Below, in pieces: positions 60,044 to 64,000 of a DNA stretch of 64,000 nt. The stretch covers positions 1,438,001 through 1,502,000 of the forward strand of contig NC_014836.1 of the NCBI RefSeq assembly GCF_000177635.2, read 5' to 3'. The first letter of the stretch is position 1; each line of letters starts with the position of its first letter. Below the pieces are notes generated by a model. The model saw nothing but the letters and a program-made list of their open reading frames with translations, had not been told where the DNA came from and made no database searches. The position numbers and the translations under genes were made by a program. Source of the stretch: Desulfurispirillum indicum S5 (GTDB taxonomy: Bacteria; Chrysiogenota; Chrysiogenetes; Chrysiogenales; Chrysiogenaceae).

Positions 60044-61543
60044 TTATTGTGCATTTCGCAGCACCTTTTTTTCTATGAAACGGACCTGTGATCGCATCTG
60101 AATCTCAGATATCCGATTAAAATCCTTGATGTTAATCTCCTGCCGGTTGCGCGTATCCAGATCTATGGCGGAAACAGACACGATACCGTCGACATCGATA
60201 TTAAAGGTCACTTCAATGCGAGGCTCCCCCTTGGCTGCCATGCGTATGCCTGTCAGTTGAAATTTTCCCAGGGAGATATTATTGGAGGCACGTTCACTTT
60301 CACCCTGCAGAATATGCACCTCCACCACATTCTGATTATCGCTGATGGTAGTGAAGACTTTGGAGTTTGAGCAGGGAAGAGCGGTATTGCGGTTGATGAT
60401 GGGGATAAATCTGTCACCCTCGGTTTCAATCCCCAGGGTCAGCGGAGTGATATCAACCAGTATAAGATCCTTGACATCACCTTCTATGATACCTGCCTGC
60501 ACCGCAGCGCCCAATGCAACGCACTCGACGGGGTTGACATTTTTTGAGACAGGCTTCCCGGTAAATTTTTCTATGGTTTTCTGCACCAGTGGCACGCGCG
60601 TGGTACCTCCGACCAGTAATGCCCGCGAAATATCTTCGGGTTTGAGACCAGCATCATTGAGAGCCGCTTCGGCGGGAGGGATGAGCTGCGCCACGATGGG
60701 TTTGATGATCTCATCAAACTGTGCCCTGTTTATGGTGACTTCCAGGTGCTTCGGTCCGGTATTGTCAGCAGTGATAAAGGGTATGTTAATAGTGACTTCC
60801 GAAACTTCCGAGAGCATGATTTTTGCTTTTTCAGCGTCCTCGCGAAGTTTCTGCATGGCCATTTTATCCTCGGTGAGGTCAATGGAGTGCTGACGATAAA
60901 ACTGCTGTGCGATGTGCTGTATCAGGGCGCTGTCCAGATCATCACCACCAAGGTGATTGTTTCCGGAGGTGGCCAGCACTTCCACAACACCATCGCACAC
61001 TTCAAGGATAGAAATATCGTATGTTCCTCCACCGAGGTCAAAAACAGCGATGATTTCATGGTTCCCACGATCAATACCGTAGGCCAGTGCTGCCGCTGTA
61101 GGCTCGTTAATAATACGCGCCACTTCCAGCCCGGCAAGGCGTCCGGCATCCTTCACCGATTGCCGCTGCTGATCACTGAAGTAGGCGGGGACGGTAATGA
61201 CAGCGCGCTGAATTGGCATACCAAGGGCTTCTTCCGCTTCACTGCGCAGTTGGCGTATGATCATGGCGGCTATCATCTCAGGACGATAGCGTATGCCATC
61301 TATGGTTGAAGTGAAGCTTGTCCCCATATGGCGTTTGATGGAGAGAAAGGTTCGTTCACTGTTGATCACGGCCTGATTTTTTGCAGTATTGCCGATCAGA
61401 GCACTGCCATCTTTCTGAAATGCCACAGCACTCGGGGTCAGGGCCTCCCCGGAACTGTTGGGGATAACCACTGGTCTGCCACTGTCTATATAGGCCACCA
61501 CCGAGTTGGTCGTGCCAAAATCTATGCCGATAATTTTTGACAT
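60044..61543 (-). CDS. Short Hsp70 (DnaK-like) without lid domain
   Basis: The 499-aa protein has a complete ATPase domain (residues 1-370: IGIDFGTTNSVVAY, VPAYFSDQQRQSVKDAGRLA, IAVFDLGGGTYDIS, ALLVGGTTRVPLV) and the substrate-binding beta domain (about 375-480, VDITPLTLGIETEGDR). It stops about 130 residues short of a normal DnaK, so the helical lid is missing. The gene lies between the flagellar switch gene and cheY, 12 bp after fliY/N. No DnaJ or GrpE is adjacent, though a J-domain protein is at 43832-44749. A motility-linked chaperone role is suggested by position only. Confidence 0.93.
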   Translation of the reverse strand: MSKIIGIDFGTTNSVVAYIDSGRPVVIPNSSGEALTPSAVAFQKDGSALIGNTAKNQAVINSERTFLSIKRHMGTSFTSTIDGIRYRPEMIAAMIIRQLRSEAEEALGMPIQRAVITVPAYFSDQQRQSVKDAGRLAGLEVARIINEPTAAALAYGIDRGNHEIIAVFDLGGGTYDISILEVCDGVVEVLATSGNNHLGGDDLDSALIQHIAQQFYRQHSIDLTEDKMAMQKLREDAEKAKIMLSEVSEVTINIPFITADNTGPKHLEVTINRAQFDEIIKPIVAQLIPPAEAALNDAGLKPEDISRALLVGGTTRVPLVQKTIEKFTGKPVSKNVNPVECVALGAAVQAGIIEGDVKDLILVDITPLTLGIETEGDRFIPIINRNTALPCSNSKVFTTISDNQNVVEVHILQGESERASNNISLGKFQLTGIRMAAKGEPRIEVTFNIDVDGIVSVSAIDLDTRNRQEINIKDFNRISEIQMRSQVRFIEKKVLRNAQ

Positions 61544-61555
61544 CAGTATTCCCCG

Positions 61556-62587
61556 CTAGCCCCGCAAACTTTCCAGTCGATCACGCTTGCTGAGAATCTC
61601 GTTGATGCGCAGGCCGAAATTCGCGTCGATGACCACCACTTCCCCGCGGGCAATGACTTTCTTGTTTACGACAAGTTCCACGGGATCACCCGCTTTTTTA
61701 TCCAGTTCCACAATAGAGCCGGAGCCCAGTTTCAGCAGGTCTTTCAGGTATATCTTGGTTGAACCGATGCGAATGATAACTGCCAGATCAATATCCAGCA
61801 GCATTTCGATGTTCCGCATCTGCTCCTTGTTGAGGCTGGAGGAACCGGCGCCTCCACCACCGCCACCACTGTCAAAACCACCGAAATCAGCTGAACTGTC
61901 ATCTGCAGCCAGATTCTCCAGGTCCACATCACTGAAGTCAAACAGATCATCACCATCACTGGCGCTTTCCTGCTCGCTAAATGCGGATGAAATTTCTTGG
62001 GCCAGAGTCTGGGGTATCAAAAGCTGCAGAGTACCATCCACTTTGCCGGGAGCATTCACACTAATCTCCAGGCGATACAGACTCTCATCCCCGAGTGCGC
62101 TGGCAAGTGAGTCCTGGTCAAAGACCGACGAACTCACTGAGGCAAAACGGAACTTTACCCCCTGAGCTGCTTCATTCAGAGGGACAACACAACTGGAAAA
62201 GGACGTATTAAGCAGATCACTGTAGGCATCAAGATCATCCTCCTCCATGCTGTCCTTCGCCGTGCCCTCACCCATCATCATGAGATCGACAAAGATACTG
62301 GCCATGGAAATCGGTGCCACGAGGAACATGGTTCCAGTGGCTCCCTCTTCAAAGGGAACTCGTGACAGTATCACCTGTGGTTCAGCTCCCAGCGCATCAC
62401 CACTTACCATGCCTTCACCGGCAACCTGCATCTCCAAAGGATTGTTGATACTGGTACCCATGGACGACGACAGATTACTCACCACAATGCGGGAGAAATC
62501 GCTCAGATCAGGCCCATCATCTTCACTGTCTCCAACCATATTAAGCATCGCGTTAATTTCTTCTTGACTCAATCCTTCTGGTGTCAT
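61556..62587 (-). CDS. fliY: Flagellar motor switch protein FliY/FliN
   Basis: This is part of the C-ring on the cytoplasmic side of the motor. The 343-aa product begins with a FliM-like CheY-binding peptide (LSQEEINAMLNMVG), has a central CheC-like domain (about residues 30-215), an acidic linker with a glycine run (GGGGGGAGSSS) and a C-terminal SpoA/FliN domain (about 265-340, ending LRINEILSKRDRLESL). This architecture is FliY-like rather than short FliN. The ATG lies 2 bp after the fliM stop codon. Confidence 0.9.
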   Translation of the reverse strand: MTPEGLSQEEINAMLNMVGDSEDDGPDLSDFSRIVVSNLSSSMGTSINNPLEMQVAGEGMVSGDALGAEPQVILSRVPFEEGATGTMFLVAPISMASIFVDLMMMGEGTAKDSMEEDDLDAYSDLLNTSFSSCVVPLNEAAQGVKFRFASVSSSVFDQDSLASALGDESLYRLEISVNAPGKVDGTLQLLIPQTLAQEISSAFSEQESASDGDDLFDFSDVDLENLAADDSSADFGGFDSGGGGGGAGSSSLNKEQMRNIEMLLDIDLAVIIRIGSTKIYLKDLLKLGSGSIVELDKKAGDPVELVVNKKVIARGEVVVIDANFGLRINEILSKRDRLESLRG

Positions 62588-62589
62588 GG

Positions 62590-63579
62590 CTACACATCTT
62601 CTTTCACAATTTTACGGTGGATTTTGAATGCCTTGTTATTGTCGATGATGCCGATTTCGCCGTAATACTTCTTCATATCGCCAACCTGCAGAACCATGGG
62701 ATCTCGAACTTTGGTGCTTAACGTCAGTATGTCGCCAATTTCAAGGTCAAGAATTTCACGCAGCGTCATGGTGGATTCCCCCAGTACCGCCTGCAGATTC
62801 GTCCTGGATTTTGACACGATACTGGTAATCTGCTGAACATTGGCCGTGGCATGCATTTTCTTTGCGCCGATAAGCCAGTCCTGCGAGTCGATTTTCTGCA
62901 TGATCGGCTCAAGGACAATGGCAGGGATGCAGATATTCATCATACCACTGACATCACCAACTTTAATTTCAAAAACAAGCAGAATAACCACTTCGTTCTG
63001 GCTGACAATCTGGATGACATGGGGGCTGGTTTCACGAAGCTCTATCTTGAAGCGGATATTTATGATGGGTTGCCAGACCTCTGCCAGCTCACGCAAAGCG
63101 ATGGCCAGCACGCCACCGATGACGTTCTGCTCAATATCAGTGATTTCTCGCACTTCATCTATGGGCTCGCCCTGCCCCCCCAGAAGTTTGTCGATAATTG
63201 GAAAAACCAGAGACGGGTTGACCTCAAGGACAGCATTGCCATCCAGGGGTAACATGCTGATGATATTGAAGCTGGTGGGGTTGGGAAGGCTCATCAGAAA
63301 CTCACCATAGGTCATCTGATCGACACTGATGAGGTTCATGTCGGTAATGGAACGCAGGTACCCTGAGAGGCTGGAAGAAAAGTTGCGGGCGAACTTGTCG
63401 TGCAGGTTCTTGATAGACCGCATCTGATCTTTGCTGACCCGATCAGGGCGCTTGAAATCATAGAGGGAAACCTTCTTCTTGGTAACCGTAAGGGTTTCTA
63501 CGGCTGCCTCCGGCTCATCATCGGCACTGACCGATGAGAGCAGCTGGTCTATTTCCTCCTGGGAGAGAATATCAGCCAT
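62590..63579 (-). CDS. fliM: Flagellar motor switch protein FliM
   Basis: FliM binds CheY-P and sets the direction of rotation. The 329-aa product has the N-terminal CheY-P docking peptide ILSQEEIDQLLSSV, a CheC-like middle domain (GEFLMSLPNPTSFNIISM, LLGGQGEPIDEVREITDIEQ) and a C-terminal SpoA domain (about 250-320, TLREILDLEIGDILTLSTKV). Length is normal. A GGGAGAA-type site precedes the ATG. Confidence 0.95.
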   Translation of the reverse strand: MADILSQEEIDQLLSSVSADDEPEAAVETLTVTKKKVSLYDFKRPDRVSKDQMRSIKNLHDKFARNFSSSLSGYLRSITDMNLISVDQMTYGEFLMSLPNPTSFNIISMLPLDGNAVLEVNPSLVFPIIDKLLGGQGEPIDEVREITDIEQNVIGGVLAIALRELAEVWQPIINIRFKIELRETSPHVIQIVSQNEVVILLVFEIKVGDVSGMMNICIPAIVLEPIMQKIDSQDWLIGAKKMHATANVQQITSIVSKSRTNLQAVLGESTMTLREILDLEIGDILTLSTKVRDPMVLQVGDMKKYYGEIGIIDNNKAFKIHRKIVKEDV

Positions 63580-63643
63580 GGTGTTCTCCCTTCTCCTTCT
63601 CTAGAGTGATATACATACTCTTCGACCGTTCTCGATATCTTCA

Positions 63644-64000
63644 TTACCAGTAGGTCTGTATTCGCGCGGCAATGTCCTGGAGATCTGCAATTTCCGTGTA
63701 AACACCATGTTCCACGACGGCCCTTGGCATGCCATATACCACGCAGGTTTCAGCGCTCTGGGCGATAACCGATCCACCCATTTCATAGAGCATCCTGAAT
63801 GCCTGCAACCCATCATTACCCATTCCCGTCATGATCACCCCAAGAGTCGAGGCGCCAAACTCCTGACACACACTCTGTGCCATAACATCAACACTTGGCT
63901 TATGCAAGGTATTGTCAGGCAGGTCAGAAAGCTGAATGCGACCTGCCTTGATTGTCATATGCTTTGCTCCGGGGGCCAGCAGAGCCAGCCCAGGTTGCAA
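63644..64000 (-). CDS. cheB: Chemotaxis methylesterase CheB, C-terminal part (runs off window)
   Basis: The 118 residues visible are the end of a CheB catalytic domain: LLAPGAKHMTIKAGRIQLSD, then VIMTGMGNDGLQAFRMLYEM with the conserved aspartate, and VYGMPRAVVEHG. CheB removes methyl groups from chemoreceptors for adaptation. The receiver domain and start lie beyond the window; the reading frame is open at 64000. A 64-bp gap separates it from fliM. Confidence 0.92.
   Translation of the reverse strand: MQPGLALLAPGAKHMTIKAGRIQLSDLPDNTLHKPSVDVMAQSVCQEFGASTLGVIMTGMGNDGLQAFRMLYEMGGSVIAQSAETCVVYGMPRAVVEHGVYTEIADLQDIAARIQTYW

Overview
The window reads as one contiguous piece of a chromosome from a motile, Gram-negative, diderm bacterium with an anaerobic or microaerophilic life. 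The evidence is FtsEX-EnvC, LolB-like and TPR lipoproteins, an outer-membrane-barrel-type protein, non-mevalonate isoprenoid genes (ispE, ispG), class II DAHP synthase, reverse rubrerythrin, a class I desulfoferrodoxin, and a full flagellar/chemotaxis block with CheZ. A Chrysiogenota (Desulfurispirillum-like) or deltaproteobacterial-type host fits best. This is a low-confidence guess from gene content; no 16S or ribosomal protein gene is present.

Layout. (1) 1-375: a partial Xer-type tyrosine recombinase, then a 452-bp divergent intergenic region holding a perfect 18-bp-arm palindrome. (2) 828-7059: a cell-envelope operon: ftsE, ftsX, an EnvC-like activator with a degenerate LytM domain, a C-terminal processing protease, a divergent polysaccharide deacetylase and a D-Ala-D-Ala carboxypeptidase. 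(3) 7048-11604: a 2-hydroxyacid dehydrogenase, pgi, HU with a strong promoter and terminator, and a phenylacetate-CoA ligase with an ACT-domain partner. (4) 11739-12984: a tRNA-Leu and a second Xer-type integrase between imperfect direct repeats, the right copy overlapping the end of ubiB. (5) 12976-17710: ubiB, a phasin-like protein, a COG2509 flavoprotein and a PgaB-like putative glycosidase, all on the minus strand. (6) 17793-21795: TPR lipoprotein, LolB-like lipoprotein, ispE and ubiE/menG, then tRNA-Arg. (7) 22189-33000: CHASE2 nucleotide cyclase, ferritin-like protein with DUF1847, a LysR/MFS divergent pair, a tautomerase, an NtrC-type regulator, two Hsp20 genes, a small lipoprotein, a thioesterase and a DUF1015 protein.

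(8) 33065-38620: two very large tandem flagellins (840 and 833 aa) with structured leaders. (9) 38649-49499: PAS protein, EttA, a chemoreceptor, reverse rubrerythrin, a C-terminal J-domain protein, DAHP synthase with a deoxyribosyltransferase-like gene, and a 943-aa secreted HExxH protein. (10) 49500-55428: a hairpin-rich spacer, desulfoferrodoxin, lysS, a DUF2179 membrane protein, ispG-purH and the SRP RNA. (11) 55428-64000: a minus-strand motility block read as cheB(partial)-fliM-fliY/N-hsp70-cheY-cheZ-cheA, followed by three poorly characterised genes: a secreted protein, a tail-anchored Mrr-like protein and a coiled-coil protein.

Points most worth following: the two Xer-type recombinases whose upstream regions share the palindromic core AATGAAAT-N5-ATTTCATT; the direct repeats around the second one; the lidless Hsp70 between the flagellar switch genes and cheY; and the uncharacterised three-gene tail of the chemotaxis operon. 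No CRISPR array, insertion sequence, rRNA or prophage was seen.
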